A DNA stretch of 64,000 nucleotides from Pseudoalteromonas sp. CO133X (GTDB lineage Bacteria; Pseudomonadota; Gammaproteobacteria; Enterobacterales; Alteromonadaceae), in NCBI GenBank assembly GCA_004208945.1, contig SGPE01000029.1, positions 62,001-126,000 on the forward strand, read 5' to 3'. The position numbers were made by a program, and so were the translations under genes. Within the stretch, counting starts at the first letter, position 1. Each line of letters begins with the position of its first letter. This document shows, piece after piece, positions 8,368-22,166 of this stretch. Below the pieces are notes generated by a model. That model saw only the letters and a program-made list of their open reading frames with translations. It searched no databases and had not been told where the DNA came from.

Positions 8368-9417
8368 ATGAAATTAAAATCACTTACTATGGCGATTGCA
8401 TTAGCTGCAACTAGTGCATCAACATTTGCTGCAGAGAAAGAAGGTTTTTATATCGGTGTATTCGGTGACTACTACGATGCATCTTGGATTGCAACAGATT
8501 ACTCACCTAACGTGAGAACTGGTTATGCAACAGGTTTCGGTGCTGAGATTGGTTACCGATTCTCAGATTACTGGAGCGCTCGTTTAGAGTACGCTGATGG
8601 AAATATTGATACTGAACACCTAATCACGGGTGATAAGTACGACATGGACATGGATAGATACGGCATCGACATGCTGCACCATTTTTCTGGTGGTCCATTC
8701 TACGGTGTGTTAGGTCTTAAAGAAATTGATGTGTACGAGAAAAGCACATTTGCAAATATTGGTCTAGGTTACCAACACTTTGTAACTGAGGGTCTATCAG
8801 TTAACTTTGAAACATCTTACTACAGAGGTTTAGAGTTCAGTGAGTCAGACTTAAATGCTAAGTTTGGTGTAAGCTACTTATTCGGTCAATCAAGCGAGCC
8901 AGCGGCACCTGTTGAGCCAGCTCCAGTTGTTGTTCAAGAGCCAACAGATTCAGATTCTGATAACGATGGTGTAATTGATGCTGATGACCAATGTGCAAAC
9001 ACGCCGATGACAGACGCTGTAGATGCAACGGGTTGTACTTTGTATGAAGAGAAGCCAGTAACAATTAGCTTACTAGTTAGCTTTGCTCATGACTCAGCGG
9101 CTGTTCCACAACGCTACTTTGATGACATTGCTGAAGTTGCTACCTTCATGAAGGAAAATACAGACGCAACGGTTGTTTTAGAAGGCCATGCTTCAGCAGT
9201 AGGTGATGCTGAGTACAACATGACTCTATCTAAAAAGCGTGCTGATGATGTTGCTGATGAATTAATCAAAGACGGCATCTCTGAAGATCGTATTTCAACA
9301 AAAGGCTATGGTGAAGAGCGTTTGAAGAATGAAGCCAACACTTTAGAAGCTCACGCTGAAAACCGTCGTGTTGAAGCACAATTAACATCAACTCAACGTG
9401 TAAAAGTTATGCGTTAA
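8368..9417 (+). CDS. OmpA-family outer membrane protein with N-terminal barrel
   Basis: Structural porin linking the outer membrane to peptidoglycan, 349 aa. Order of parts: signal peptide (MKLKSLTMAIALAATSASTFA), an eight-strand-type beta-barrel (GFYIGVFGDYY...FGVSYLFG, to about residue 180), a Pro/Ala-rich linker, a thrombospondin type 3-like calcium motif (DSDSDNDGVIDADDQC), and an OmpA C-terminal domain with VVLEGHAS and NMTLSKKRADDV for peptidoglycan binding. The ATG at 8368 was chosen because it follows GGAAGGAAAC and opens the signal peptide; an upstream in-frame ATG at 8314 does not. Monocistronic, ended by a strong terminator. Confidence 0.92.
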   Translation: MKLKSLTMAIALAATSASTFAAEKEGFYIGVFGDYYDASWIATDYSPNVRTGYATGFGAEIGYRFSDYWSARLEYADGNIDTEHLITGDKYDMDMDRYGIDMLHHFSGGPFYGVLGLKEIDVYEKSTFANIGLGYQHFVTEGLSVNFETSYYRGLEFSESDLNAKFGVSYLFGQSSEPAAPVEPAPVVVQEPTDSDSDNDGVIDADDQCANTPMTDAVDATGCTLYEEKPVTISLLVSFAHDSAAVPQRYFDDIAEVATFMKENTDATVVLEGHASAVGDAEYNMTLSKKRADDVADELIKDGISEDRISTKGYGEERLKNEANTLEAHAENRRVEAQLTSTQRVKVMR

Positions 9418-9438
9418 TAGTGAGTTGTAAGTTTTGAG

Positions 9439-9467
9439 AAACCCAGCCATATGGCTGGGTTTTTTTA
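9439..9467 (+). terminator. Intrinsic terminator of the OmpA-like gene
   Basis: Stem AAACCCAGCC / GGCTGGGTTT with a 2-4 base loop, followed by a run of T (9460-9466). Confidence 0.9.
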
Positions 9468-9476
9468 TGCCTAAAA

Positions 9477-9491
9477 TAAGAATGATTCTTA
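9477..9491. promoter_or_regulatory. Fur-box-like palindrome upstream of acnB
   Basis: TAAGAATGATTCTTA is a perfect 7-1-7 palindrome similar to half of the classical Fur consensus (GATAATGATAATCATTATC type). It lies 209 bases before the acnB start. AcnB is an iron-sulfur enzyme, so iron control would make sense. No promoter can be pinned beside it, so this is a candidate only. Confidence 0.35.
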
Positions 9492-9699
9492 CTTAATAAA
9501 TATTCATCTGAATAGCTTTTTTTTTAACTACTATTCATGTTATTTATAGTGAATATAAAGTGCCTAACCGCAGCATGGATTTTCATCTATACTTAAAAGC
9601 TTTATAATCAATCGTCAGAATACTATAAGTACTGGGTTATATATTTGGTATTTAGTTTAATACTACCGAGTACTTTCACGTCACCAAGAGGGCAATATT

Positions 9700-12297
9700 G
9701 TGCTACAAGAATATCGTAAACACGTAGAAGAACGTGCCGCGTTAGGTATCGTACCAGCGCCATTAGATGCTCAGCAAACGGCTGATCTTATTGAACTAAT
9801 TAAAAATCCACCAGCAGGCGAAGAAGAGTTTATTCTTGATCTTCTTGTTAACCGCGTACCACCAGGTGTTGATGATGCAGCTTACATCAAAGCAGGCTTC
9901 TTAGCTGCAGTTGCAAAAGGTGAAGCAAGCTCTCCACTGGTATCAAAAGAAAAAGCTGCTGAGCTACTTGGTACTATGTTAGGTGGTTACAACATCGCTC
10001 CTATGATTGATCTTTTAGATGACGCAGCGTTAGCACCAATCGTTGTTAAAGGTTTATCAAACACATTATTAATGTTCGATGCTTTCTACGATGTAGAAGA
10101 AAAAGCGAAAGCAGGTAACGAATTTGCTAAGCAAGTAATCGAGTCTTGGGCAAATGCAGAGTGGTTTGTAAACAAGCCTGCAGTTGCTGAAAAAATCTCA
10201 GTTACGGTATTCAAAGTAACTGGCGAAACAAATACAGATGACCTTTCTCCTGCACCAGATGCATGGTCTCGTCCTGATATTCCATTACACGCTTTAGCAA
10301 TGCTAAAAAATGAGCGCGAAGGTATCAACCCTGAAAAACCAGGTGAAGTTGGTCCAATCTCACAACTAGAAGAGCTTAAAACGAAAGGTTTACCTCTTGC
10401 TTACGTTGGTGATGTAGTTGGTACGGGTTCTTCTCGTAAATCTGCAACTAACTCTGTACTTTGGTTCATGGGTGATGATATTCCTCACGTGCCAAACAAA
10501 CGCGTTGGTGGTGTATGTTTAGGCGGTAAAATCGCGCCTATCTTCTTCAACACAATGGAAGACTCAGGTGCATTGCCAATCGAACTTCCTGTTGACGAGC
10601 TAAACATGGGCGACCAAATTGATATCTTCCCATACGAAGGTGTTGTTAAGCGTCACGGTACTGATGAAGTAATTTCTACTTTCTCTTTAAAATCAGACGT
10701 AATTCTTGATGAAGTGCGTGCTGGTGGTCGTATTCCACTAATCATCGGTCGTGGTTTAACGGATAAAGCGCGTGCATCACTAGGTATGGAAGCTGAAGAT
10801 ATCTTCCGCAAACCTGCTCTTGTAACTGATTCTGGTAAAGGCTTCACATTAGCTCAGAAGATGGTTGGTAAAGCATGTAACATGCCTGGCGTACGTCCTG
10901 GTCAATACTGTGAGCCGAAAATGACCACTGTTGGTTCGCAAGATACAACAGGTCCTATGACGCGTGACGAACTTAAAGATCTTGCTTGTTTAGGTTTCTC
11001 TGCAGACTTAACAATGCAGTCTTTCTGTCATACATCAGCTTATCCTAAACCAATCGACGTAAACACTCACCACACACTTCCTGATTTCATCATGAACCGT
11101 GGCGGTGTATCACTACGTCCAGGTGACGGTGTAATCCACTCATGGTTAAACCGTATGTTATTACCAGATACAGTAGGTACTGGTGGTGATTCGCATACTC
11201 GTTTCCCTCTAGGTATTTCATTCCCAGCGGGTTCAGGTGCGGTAGCATTCGCAGCAGCAACAGGTGTAATGCCTCTTGATATGCCTGAGTCAATCTTAGT
11301 TCGTTTCAAAGGCGAAATGCAGCCAGGTATCACACTACGTGACCTAGTTCATGCTATCCCTTACTTTGGTATCAAAGAAGGTCTTCTAACAGTTGAGAAG
11401 AAAGGCAAAATCAACGAATTCTCTGGTCGCGTACTAGAAATCGAAGGTGTTGAGCACCTAACTGTTGAGCAAGCTTTCGAGCTTTCTGATGCATCAGCTG
11501 AACGTTCAGCGGCAGGTTGTACAGTTAAACTTTCTAAAGAGTCTATTGCTGAATACCTAGAGTCAAACATTGTAATGCTTAAGTGGATGATCTCTGAAGG
11601 TTACGGCGATGTTCGTACTATTGAGCGTCGTATCACCGCAATGCAAGAGTGGTTAGCGAATCCAGAGCTTATGGAAGCGGATGCTGACGCAGAGTACAAA
11701 CATGTAATCGAAATCGACCTTGCAGACATCAAAGAGCCTATTCTTTGTGCTCCAAATGACCCTGATGATGCACGCCTTCTTTCAGACGTTACTGGCGAGA
11801 AAATCGATGAAGTATTTATCGGTTCTTGTATGACTAACATCGGTCACTTCCGTGCTGCAGGTAAACTACTAGATGGTTTCAGTGGTCGTATCCCAACTCA
11901 ACTTTGGGTTGCACCACCAACGAAGATGGATAAAGACCAACTTACTGACGAAGGTTACTACGGTATCTTTGGTCGTGTAGGTGCTCGTATCGAAACTCCA
12001 GGGTGTTCACTATGTATGGGTAACCAAGCGCGTGTTGCTGATAAAGCAACGGTTGTGTCTACCTCTACGCGTAACTTCCCTAACCGTCTAGGTACTGGCG
12101 CAAACGTATTCTTAGCATCAGCAGAGCTTGCTGCAGTAGCAGCAATCTTAGGTAAACTTCCTACACCTGCTGAGTACCAAGAGTACGCAGCTAAGATCAA
12201 TGCAACGGCAGCTGATACTTACCGTTACTTAAACTTCCACCGTATGCCTCAGTATACGAAAAAGGCAGATGAAGTAATCATTCAGCAAGCTGTTTAA
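9700..12297 (+). CDS. acnB: Bifunctional aconitate hydratase 2 / 2-methylisocitrate dehydratase
   Basis: TCA-cycle aconitase B, 865 aa, isomerising citrate and isocitrate with a 4Fe-4S cluster. The N-terminal helical domain ([16 protein letters not shown]) is typical of AcnB. The cluster cysteines are visible in [14 protein letters not shown] and in [35 protein letters not shown] and [13 protein letters not shown] are AcnB signatures. Translation starts at a GTG preceded by AAGAGGGC. Codon use is strongly biased (highly expressed type). Single-gene unit closed by a terminator. Confidence 0.97.
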   Translation: MLQEYRKHVEERAALGIVPAPLDAQQTADLIELIKNPPAGEEEFILDLLVNRVPPGVDDAAYIKAGFLAAVAKGEASSPLVSKEKAAELLGTMLGGYNIAPMIDLLDDAALAPIVVKGLSNTLLMFDAFYDVEEKAKAGNEFAKQVIESWANAEWFVNKPAVAEKISVTVFKVTGETNTDDLSPAPDAWSRPDIPLHALAMLKNEREGINPEKPGEVGPISQLEELKTKGLPLAYVGDVVGTGSSRKSATNSVLWFMGDDIPHVPNKRVGGVCLGGKIAPIFFNTMEDSGALPIELPVDELNMGDQIDIFPYEGVVKRHGTDEVISTFSLKSDVILDEVRAGGRIPLIIGRGLTDKARASLGMEAEDIFRKPALVTDSGKGFTLAQKMVGKACNMPGVRPGQYCEPKMTTVGSQDTTGPMTRDELKDLACLGFSADLTMQSFCHTSAYPKPIDVNTHHTLPDFIMNRGGVSLRPGDGVIHSWLNRMLLPDTVGTGGDSHTRFPLGISFPAGSGAVAFAAATGVMPLDMPESILVRFKGEMQPGITLRDLVHAIPYFGIKEGLLTVEKKGKINEFSGRVLEIEGVEHLTVEQAFELSDASAERSAAGCTVKLSKESIAEYLESNIVMLKWMISEGYGDVRTIERRITAMQEWLANPELMEADADAEYKHVIEIDLADIKEPILCAPNDPDDARLLSDVTGEKIDEVFIGSCMTNIGHFRAAGKLLDGFSGRIPTQLWVAPPTKMDKDQLTDEGYYGIFGRVGARIETPGCSLCMGNQARVADKATVVSTSTRNFPNRLGTGANVFLASAELAAVAAILGKLPTPAEYQEYAAKINATAADTYRYLNFHRMPQYTKKADEVIIQQAV

Positions 12298-12322
12298 TAA
12301 GTAAATAGCGTATTTTTACTTT

Positions 12323-12350
12323 AAAGCCCGCATTTTTGCGGGCTTTTTAT
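12323..12350 (+). terminator. Intrinsic terminator of acnB
   Basis: AAAGCCCGCA (12323-12332) pairs with TGCGGGCTTT (12337-12346), followed by T residues. Confidence 0.9.
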
Positions 12351-12496
12351 ATTTTAGATTAAATTTTCATTATTTTGACTTTATCGATCTTAAAATTGAT
12401 CAATAACTGCATTGAGTTTACATAATAACGCAATATTTTCCCTTCAATTGCATTAAAATCCTCGCCAATATTCTCAACATTTAAGGCGAGATCTTT

Positions 12497-13129
12497 ATGA
12501 CTACATTAAACAACCAGAACCTCTTACAACTTCGCTTTGTAAGCCAAGCACATATTGACGCAGTAAAGCCTTCTTTTGCTAACCTTCCTGCTAATCCATA
12601 CGCAGATGGTGAATTTCGTAAGCGTCGTTATTCAGTAATTAAAGTTGTTGATGGCGAACTAAAACTACAAGCAACAAAAGCATTCGTACAAGACGACTCA
12701 ATCAATACCTTTCAAGGTAATGTTGAACGTACTTATGAGAACTTAGAAGATAGCTTATTAGCTACTGATGGCATGAAGCAAATCGTTAATCAGTTCCGCG
12801 ATATGACCGGTATTAGCGATGACCGCGATATTGAAATTCACCAATTCAGAATGCTTGCGATCGACAGCGACACACCTGCTGCGCCAGAAGGTGTTCATCA
12901 AGATGGTTTTGATCACGTGTGTGTATGTGGTGTATCGCACGAAAACTTAGAAGGCGGTGAGCTACTTGTTTATGAACACCAGCAAGCAGAGCCATGTTTC
13001 AAAATGGAAATTAAAGACGGTATGTTCGCACTGATTAATGATCGTGAAGTATGGCACAACGCTACACCAATGAATAAATTAGACGCAAGCAAAGAAGGTT
13101 ACCTTGATTGCTTCGTACTCACTGCGTAA
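12497..13129 (+). CDS. 2-oxoglutarate/Fe(II) dioxygenase of the PF10014 (amino-acid hydroxylase-like) family
   Basis: A 210-aa cupin-fold oxygenase. The iron site is visible as His-Gln-Asp in EGVHQDGFDHV and a distal His in REVWHNATPM; GGELLVYEH sits between them as in PF10014 proteins. Characterised members (the IDO family, L-isoleucine 4-hydroxylase) hydroxylate free aliphatic amino acids. The substrate here is unknown. It has AAGGCGAG before the ATG and is followed 10 bases later by a PLP enzyme, so the two are very likely translated from one mRNA and may act in sequence on one amino acid. Confidence 0.85.
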   Translation: MTTLNNQNLLQLRFVSQAHIDAVKPSFANLPANPYADGEFRKRRYSVIKVVDGELKLQATKAFVQDDSINTFQGNVERTYENLEDSLLATDGMKQIVNQFRDMTGISDDRDIEIHQFRMLAIDSDTPAAPEGVHQDGFDHVCVCGVSHENLEGGELLVYEHQQAEPCFKMEIKDGMFALINDREVWHNATPMNKLDASKEGYLDCFVLTA

Positions 13130-13138
13130 GGGTATAGT

Positions 13139-14377
13139 ATGAACTTAACGCAATTACGTCGCCAATTTCCTGCACTTATGCAACAAGTCGCAGGTCAGTC
13201 GCCGATTTTCCTTGATGGCCCTGGTGGCTCGCAAGTGCCGCAGTCAGTTTTAAGTGCCATGACTGCTTATTTGGGGTACTACAACTCAAACTTAGGCGGT
13301 GCATTTTTCTCAAGTGATAAAACTGTTGAGCTAATGGCAAACGCTCGCCAAGCCGCAGCCGATTTATTAAATGCGCCAGCTAAAGAGCAAATCGTGTTTG
13401 GTGCAAACATGACAAGCTTAACGTTTAGCTTTAGCCGTGCGATTTCGCGTGATTGGACTGAAAATGATGAAATTATTGTCACGAATGCTGATCACTTTTC
13501 AAACGTTTCATCGTGGCAGCAAGCTGCTGAAGATAAAGGTGTAACAGTAAAAACGGCGCTTATCAACGAAGCTGATTGCAGCTTAGATATGGCACACTTT
13601 GAAAGCCTTTTATCAAGCAAAACAAAGCTTGTTGCAGTGACATATGCATCAAACACCACTGGTTCAATTAATGACATTAAACGCATCGTTGAGCTTGCTC
13701 ATGCCGTTGGTGCGCTCGTTTATGTTGATGCAGTTCATTATGCACCTCATGAGCTTGTCGATGTACAAGCACTTGATTGCGACTTCTTAGCGTGCTCTGC
13801 ATACAAGTTTTTTGGTCCTCACCTTGGTATTGTCTATGGCAAACGTGAGCACCTTGAAGGTTTCACACCATACAAAGTTGAACCTGCAAAAGATGTTGCG
13901 CCAGGTCGCTGGGAAACCGGTACACAAAGCTTTGAAGCCCTGGCTGGCCTTATTGCTGCGGTTGATTACATTGCTGCAATTAGTGAGCTTGATGATAGTC
14001 ATTCACGCCGAGAAAAGCTCGCTGCTGCATTTGCTACCACTAAACAACACGAAATGTCACTCAGTAAGCATTTCTTAACTCGCTTAGCAGATTATCCACG
14101 TATTAAGTTATTTGGTATTAATGATTTGGCGCGTTTAGAAGAGCGTACACCGACTTTTGCTTTAACGTTTGAAGGTATCGAGCCGCGTATCGTGTCTGAA
14201 TTTTTAGGCAAACAGCATATCTGTGTGTGGGATGGTAATTTCTATGCACAAGGTTTATGTAAGCAGCTAGGTGTATTAGATACCGGCGGTGTAGTACGTA
14301 TTGGTTGTATGCATTACAACACTATTGAAGAACTCGATCAGGTTTTCGATTTATTTGATCAGTTATTAAAGATGTAA
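13139..14377 (+). CDS. Cysteine desulfurase-like class V aminotransferase (TIGR01976-type)
   Basis: Fold-type I PLP enzyme, 412 aa, of the cysteine desulfurase-like group that is distinct from IscS and SufS. The PLP lysine is in CSAYKFFGPHLG; the aspartate in VYVDAVHYAPH contacts the pyridine nitrogen; FLDGPGGSQVP and WETGTQSFEAL are group signatures. I do not see a typical IscS catalytic cysteine loop, so desulfurase activity is doubtful and another lyase or transaminase reaction is possible. Coupled to the upstream dioxygenase gene. Confidence 0.85.
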   Translation: MNLTQLRRQFPALMQQVAGQSPIFLDGPGGSQVPQSVLSAMTAYLGYYNSNLGGAFFSSDKTVELMANARQAAADLLNAPAKEQIVFGANMTSLTFSFSRAISRDWTENDEIIVTNADHFSNVSSWQQAAEDKGVTVKTALINEADCSLDMAHFESLLSSKTKLVAVTYASNTTGSINDIKRIVELAHAVGALVYVDAVHYAPHELVDVQALDCDFLACSAYKFFGPHLGIVYGKREHLEGFTPYKVEPAKDVAPGRWETGTQSFEALAGLIAAVDYIAAISELDDSHSRREKLAAAFATTKQHEMSLSKHFLTRLADYPRIKLFGINDLARLEERTPTFALTFEGIEPRIVSEFLGKQHICVWDGNFYAQGLCKQLGVLDTGGVVRIGCMHYNTIEELDQVFDLFDQLLKM

Positions 14378-14389
14378 ACACGTTACTAG

Positions 14390-14421
14390 TTAGCTATCAG
14401 AATGTCGTTTCTGATAGCTAA
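14390..14421. terminator. Bidirectional terminator-like hairpin between convergent genes
   Basis: TTAGCTATCAGAA pairs perfectly with TTCTGATAGCTAA over 13 bp. It lies between the PLP enzyme gene and the leftward 2OG oxygenase gene. T runs are weak on both sides. Confidence 0.6.
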
Positions 14422-14431
14422 TATAACAAGT

Positions 14432-15136
14432 TTAGGACTGCGGCTGTCCATAAATTTGTTCTGCGCGGTTGAATAAAATCCACGACGTTAAAATATACTT
14501 ATCATTTGAAATGGGCTTGTTGCCACGGTGAGTATGCGTGAAGTAACCTGGCGCTATTACCATAGAGCCTTGTTTTGGCGATATTTTACGTTGTTGATAG
14601 TAAAACTCTGTTTCTCCACCTTCTTCGACATCATTTAAGTAAAACATAAATAACAACACACGATGCAAGGCTTCGTTATGGCCAATTTGTGGGTATACCT
14701 CACTATGCCAATACGGGTAGCCACCTTTATTAATGTCGTACTTTTGTGCCTGAATAGGACCCATTCTAAAAATTTGCTGGACTAATAATGGCAGTTGAGG
14801 TTTACCGACTTCTTCATAGTTATCTTGTGTTAAATCAACTGGTTTTCCTGTTTTGGGATGATACACTTTCAACCCAAAGGCACCAATCATCATGAATATG
14901 TGCTCTTCAATGTATTTAAAGACGTAACCAGCAGTAACTTGCTGAATGTGTTTTAATTGTTCAGCATATTCTGGATGATTACTCAGATATAAGTCATGAC
15001 TATCTTTCTTTGCTAAATCGATGCCGCCAGAGGTCATGCCCTGCTTTAAATGCGCGCTTTGTTCAAATAGCGTGATAAAGTTGTCGCAAAATTCTTTACT
15101 AAGGGCGTTTTCGTATACACGAATAAAGTCCGTCAT
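14432..15136 (-). CDS. 2OG-Fe(II) oxygenase, prolyl 4-hydroxylase-like
   Basis: A 234-aa double-stranded beta-helix oxygenase. WHSEVYPQ supplies a His-x-Glu iron pair in place of the commoner His-x-Asp, FTHTHRG supplies the distal His, and YLNDVEEGGETEF with GSMVIAPG is the P4Hc core. Substrate unknown; a protein or a small molecule is possible. It is divergent from the thioesterase gene (36 bases apart), so the two may share a control region. Confidence 0.78.
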   Translation of the reverse strand: MTDFIRVYENALSKEFCDNFITLFEQSAHLKQGMTSGGIDLAKKDSHDLYLSNHPEYAEQLKHIQQVTAGYVFKYIEEHIFMMIGAFGLKVYHPKTGKPVDLTQDNYEEVGKPQLPLLVQQIFRMGPIQAQKYDINKGGYPYWHSEVYPQIGHNEALHRVLLFMFYLNDVEEGGETEFYYQQRKISPKQGSMVIAPGYFTHTHRGNKPISNDKYILTSWILFNRAEQIYGQPQS

Positions 15137-15172
15137 GAGCTACCTTTTATTTATATTTTTTATAGGGTTACT

Positions 15173-15571
15173 ATGTTTACAGAAAAAATCTCGCCTCGTT
15201 TTAGCGAAACGGATGTTCTAGGGCACATCAACAATACCGTACTCCCCGTATGGTTTGAAGCAGCGCGTGTCCCTATTTTTAAATTTTTTACACCTGATTT
15301 AAACCCTCACGACTGGAAATTGATTATTGCTAAGGTTGAAGTCAGTTTCGTCGGCGAGCTTTTTTACGGCCATGAGGTTGAAATAAAAACAAGCGTGGAG
15401 CATATCGGTTCAAGTTCATTTGTAGTGAGGCAAGAAGCTTGGCAGCAGGGCACATGTTGTGCAGTCGGTAAAACAGTGTTGGTGCGCTATGATTTTAATA
15501 ATAAATGCTCAAAAAAGCTTGATGAAGATGAAAAAACGGCACTTGCAGCACATTTATTCGCTTCAGAATAG
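15173..15571 (+). CDS. Acyl-CoA thioesterase, 4HBT hotdog fold
   Basis: A 132-aa hotdog-fold thioesterase. The N-terminus PRFSETDVLGHINNTVLPVWFEAAR is the 4-hydroxybenzoyl-CoA thioesterase signature, with Asp in the ETD-x-x-GH active site. Family members hydrolyse short or medium acyl-CoAs. It precedes pabA by about 80 bases and may be co-transcribed with it; no function link is evident. Confidence 0.82.
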   Translation: MFTEKISPRFSETDVLGHINNTVLPVWFEAARVPIFKFFTPDLNPHDWKLIIAKVEVSFVGELFYGHEVEIKTSVEHIGSSSFVVRQEAWQQGTCCAVGKTVLVRYDFNNKCSKKLDEDEKTALAAHLFASE

Positions 15572-15652
15572 GGCATTTATGCCGACATTCTTTAGTGCTT
15601 GAGGTAATATACGCGCTCATTATTTTGAGTCCGTATTTCTGGGTTACATGCA

Positions 15653-16231
15653 ATGCTGTTAATGATTGATAATTATGATTCGTTTACCTATAACTTAGTG
15701 CAGTATTTTCAGCGCTTAGATCAAGATGTATTGGTAAAACGAAATGATGAAATCAGTATTGCTGAAATCAAGCAGCTCAAGCCTGAGCATATTGTGCTTT
15801 CACCTGGGCCTTGCTCTCCCAACGAAGCTGGTATTTCACTTGAGGTTGTTGAACAATTAAAAGGCCAGTTGCCAATTTTGGGAATTTGTCTTGGTCATCA
15901 ATCTATTGCACAAGCTCTTGGAGCAAAGATCATTCGGGCCAAGCAGGTGATGCATGGTAAAACATCCGTTATTCAGCATACCAATCAAGGTGTTTTTACT
16001 GGGCTTGAAAACCCGCTTCGCGTGTGTCGTTACCACTCTTTGGTTGTTGATAAGCAAACATTACCCAATGAATTGACGGTTACCGCATGGACTGAAGTAA
16101 ACCATGATTTAGACGAGATTATGGGCTTAATGCATCGTAACTTAGCGCTCGAAGGGGTTCAGTTTCACCCCGAGGCAATTTTGACAGAGCAGGGACTTGA
16201 ACTACTTGCTAACTTTTTAACTCGCTTCTAA
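15653..16231 (+). CDS. pabA: Aminodeoxychorismate/anthranilate synthase glutaminase component
   Basis: Class I glutamine amidotransferase, 192 aa, supplying ammonia for p-aminobenzoate (folate) or anthranilate synthesis. Catalytic Cys is in [14 protein letters not shown] and the His-Glu pair in [24 protein letters not shown] is the PabA/TrpG start. The neighbourhood pabA followed by an acetylornithine-type aminotransferase is typical of vibrios and alteromonads and favours pabA over trpG, which sits in trp operons. Confidence 0.9.
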   Translation: MLLMIDNYDSFTYNLVQYFQRLDQDVLVKRNDEISIAEIKQLKPEHIVLSPGPCSPNEAGISLEVVEQLKGQLPILGICLGHQSIAQALGAKIIRAKQVMHGKTSVIQHTNQGVFTGLENPLRVCRYHSLVVDKQTLPNELTVTAWTEVNHDLDEIMGLMHRNLALEGVQFHPEAILTEQGLELLANFLTRF

Positions 16232-16256
16232 TCTTAAGTTTATTGAATTAACAATT

Positions 16257-17441
16257 ATGAACGAAAAAACGCCTGTGCAAATAACTGAAAAAGATCGCCA
16301 ACAAAGGATTGCAATGATGCTCGACGAGCGTGCGCATGACTTATTGCTTGGTCATAGTTTTGCACAACGTCAAATTGGTTATATTCATACACTTGAAATT
16401 GACTATGGTGAAAAAATCGAGCAACGCACTTTATTAGAGGTGGAAGTTGCCGCTCATAAGAAGCGACAGAAATCCAGCACGGCCCATCATAAATACCGCG
16501 CACAAGCGAGTAAGCAATTACACCAAGTTATCGAAACGGCAATGAACAAGCAGCTTGAGGATATTGATTCTGTTATCCATGAAACAATTGGTATACAGGA
16601 TGCTGTTCCAGCAATTATTGATATCCTCGCTGTAAAATCGGCTTCTGTAGGGCGAATTGAGCCTTTGGTACAAGACTTATCTTGGTTAGGGCGAGAGTTG
16701 GTCGCGCTTGTTAATTTGCCTTTTTATCGTAAGCAACGCAGTAAAAATACATCAGTTAAGGTCGATAACCCGTTATTAGCACTACGTTATATCGGGCTGG
16801 ATAATTTAAAGTTTGTTGTGCCTACGTTTGCTGTACGTCATTGGATGCCTCATAGCACTGAACCATTTCCATTGTTAAAGCGTCGCTTACGTGATAATTC
16901 GATGGCGTGTGCGATTGCAGCGCAAGAGATAGCAAAGTTGAATGACGTTAATGAAGAACAGGCATTTACTCTTGGCATGCTAATGGATGTAGGCAAGATT
17001 GCCTTGGTAAGATTGTACTTGCGTACATTCGAACGTGTATGGCAACGTAAAGTGACTATGGCACGTGAAGAGCAGAATAAGGATCTTCATACCGCCCTGC
17101 TTGAACTTAAACCGGATCCATTATTTTTAAGTTCTTTATTGAGTAAGTTATCAATGACGATTACTGCTAAAGTGATTGAACAAATGGCTTTTCGTTATTT
17201 GCCTTTCAAAGCGGTCATGGAGCAACTTATCTCGCCACATCCGATTAGCGATGAAAGCTTACCTTTAACTCGTGTTATTTTAAAAGCACGATGTTATGCA
17301 CAATTTTTGAGCTTGAACGAACATCAGTTAGTTGAAAAAGACGAAATTCAGTCTTGGTTTACGTATTTTGGTTTTACTCAAACAGAGCTAAAACATCTGG
17401 CTAAGTGCAATTTTGAGAATTTCAATATCAAAATAAATTAA
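16257..17441 (+). CDS. HDOD-domain protein
   Basis: A 394-aa cytoplasmic protein. After a charged, partly helical N-terminal segment of about 100 residues comes an HDOD domain (VPAIIDILAVKSASVGRIEPLVQDL through CAIAAQEIAKLNDVNEEQAFTLGMLMDVGKIAL). HDOD proteins are HD-like domains without phosphohydrolase activity and usually act in signalling or regulation. It starts 25 bases after pabA, so it is probably co-transcribed. The partner is unknown. Confidence 0.78.
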   Translation: MNEKTPVQITEKDRQQRIAMMLDERAHDLLLGHSFAQRQIGYIHTLEIDYGEKIEQRTLLEVEVAAHKKRQKSSTAHHKYRAQASKQLHQVIETAMNKQLEDIDSVIHETIGIQDAVPAIIDILAVKSASVGRIEPLVQDLSWLGRELVALVNLPFYRKQRSKNTSVKVDNPLLALRYIGLDNLKFVVPTFAVRHWMPHSTEPFPLLKRRLRDNSMACAIAAQEIAKLNDVNEEQAFTLGMLMDVGKIALVRLYLRTFERVWQRKVTMAREEQNKDLHTALLELKPDPLFLSSLLSKLSMTITAKVIEQMAFRYLPFKAVMEQLISPHPISDESLPLTRVILKARCYAQFLSLNEHQLVEKDEIQSWFTYFGFTQTELKHLAKCNFENFNIKIN

Positions 17442-19017
<1,576 letters not shown>

Positions 19018-19099
19018 TTATCCAACTGTCATTTCAGGGCAAGTATTTGCTTGCCCACATTTCTTATTTACCGTTATTTATAAGGGAGCAAGCGGACTC

Positions 19100-21603
<2,504 letters not shown>

Positions 21604-21619
21604 TCGGTACTTATAGTTA

Positions 21620-21646
21620 AAAAAGCAGCCTAGGCTGCTTTTTTTG
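21620..21646 (+). terminator. Intrinsic terminator of the ast cluster
   Basis: AAAAAGCAGCC (21620-21630) and GGCTGCTTTTT (21633-21643), followed by further T. Confidence 0.9.
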
Positions 21647-21731
21647 TATTAGCTTTATAGCAAAGGTAGCAATTAAAAGCGCTTTCTGCTTAAATCAATA
21701 GAGTTATAAATTTTATTAGGTGTACAGTGGT

Positions 21732-22079
21732 ATGGTTTTAGATAGGCAAGGATACGATGATCTCGTCATGTATCTCACTCAAAATTTAGCGCTATTTGAG
21801 AAGCCTGGTCAAATAAAACCAGGAGCTCCTACCGTTTTAGAGTTAATTGAAGATGTTATTGCTGAGAATGTAATGCTCCTTTGTGAACAACATACAGAGC
21901 TAAACACAGAACAGCGAAGCCAAATAGTCCGTGAAGTTGACGGTATCGTGTATGACTTACAAGAAGTACTCAGTAGTGTAACTAATCAGCCAGTCACTGT
22001 TGAGCAGCATGCGTTTATCGATGAGTTTGCTGGCCTTGTGAAAAACTTGTTCGACAATGCCGTTATAGAGAGCGTATAA
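21732..22079 (+). CDS. DUF3802-like protein
   Basis: A 115-aa mostly helical acidic cytoplasmic protein beginning MVLDRQGYDDLVMYLTQNLALFE. It resembles the DUF3802 family, which I recall from vibrios, shewanellas and alteromonads; no function is known. I start it at the ATG at 21732 because TTAGGTG lies 9-12 bases upstream; the open frame could also start at a GTG at 21720. It follows the ast terminator, so it is probably transcribed on its own. Confidence 0.7.
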   Translation: MVLDRQGYDDLVMYLTQNLALFEKPGQIKPGAPTVLELIEDVIAENVMLLCEQHTELNTEQRSQIVREVDGIVYDLQEVLSSVTNQPVTVEQHAFIDEFAGLVKNLFDNAVIESV

Positions 22080-22166
22080 CCTTTCAAAACCTAATATCGT
22101 TTTTCGATTGCATATCAGTGTGACTTGCTTACAATCAAGCAAAAATAATTGTAAGAGAGCAAACAT

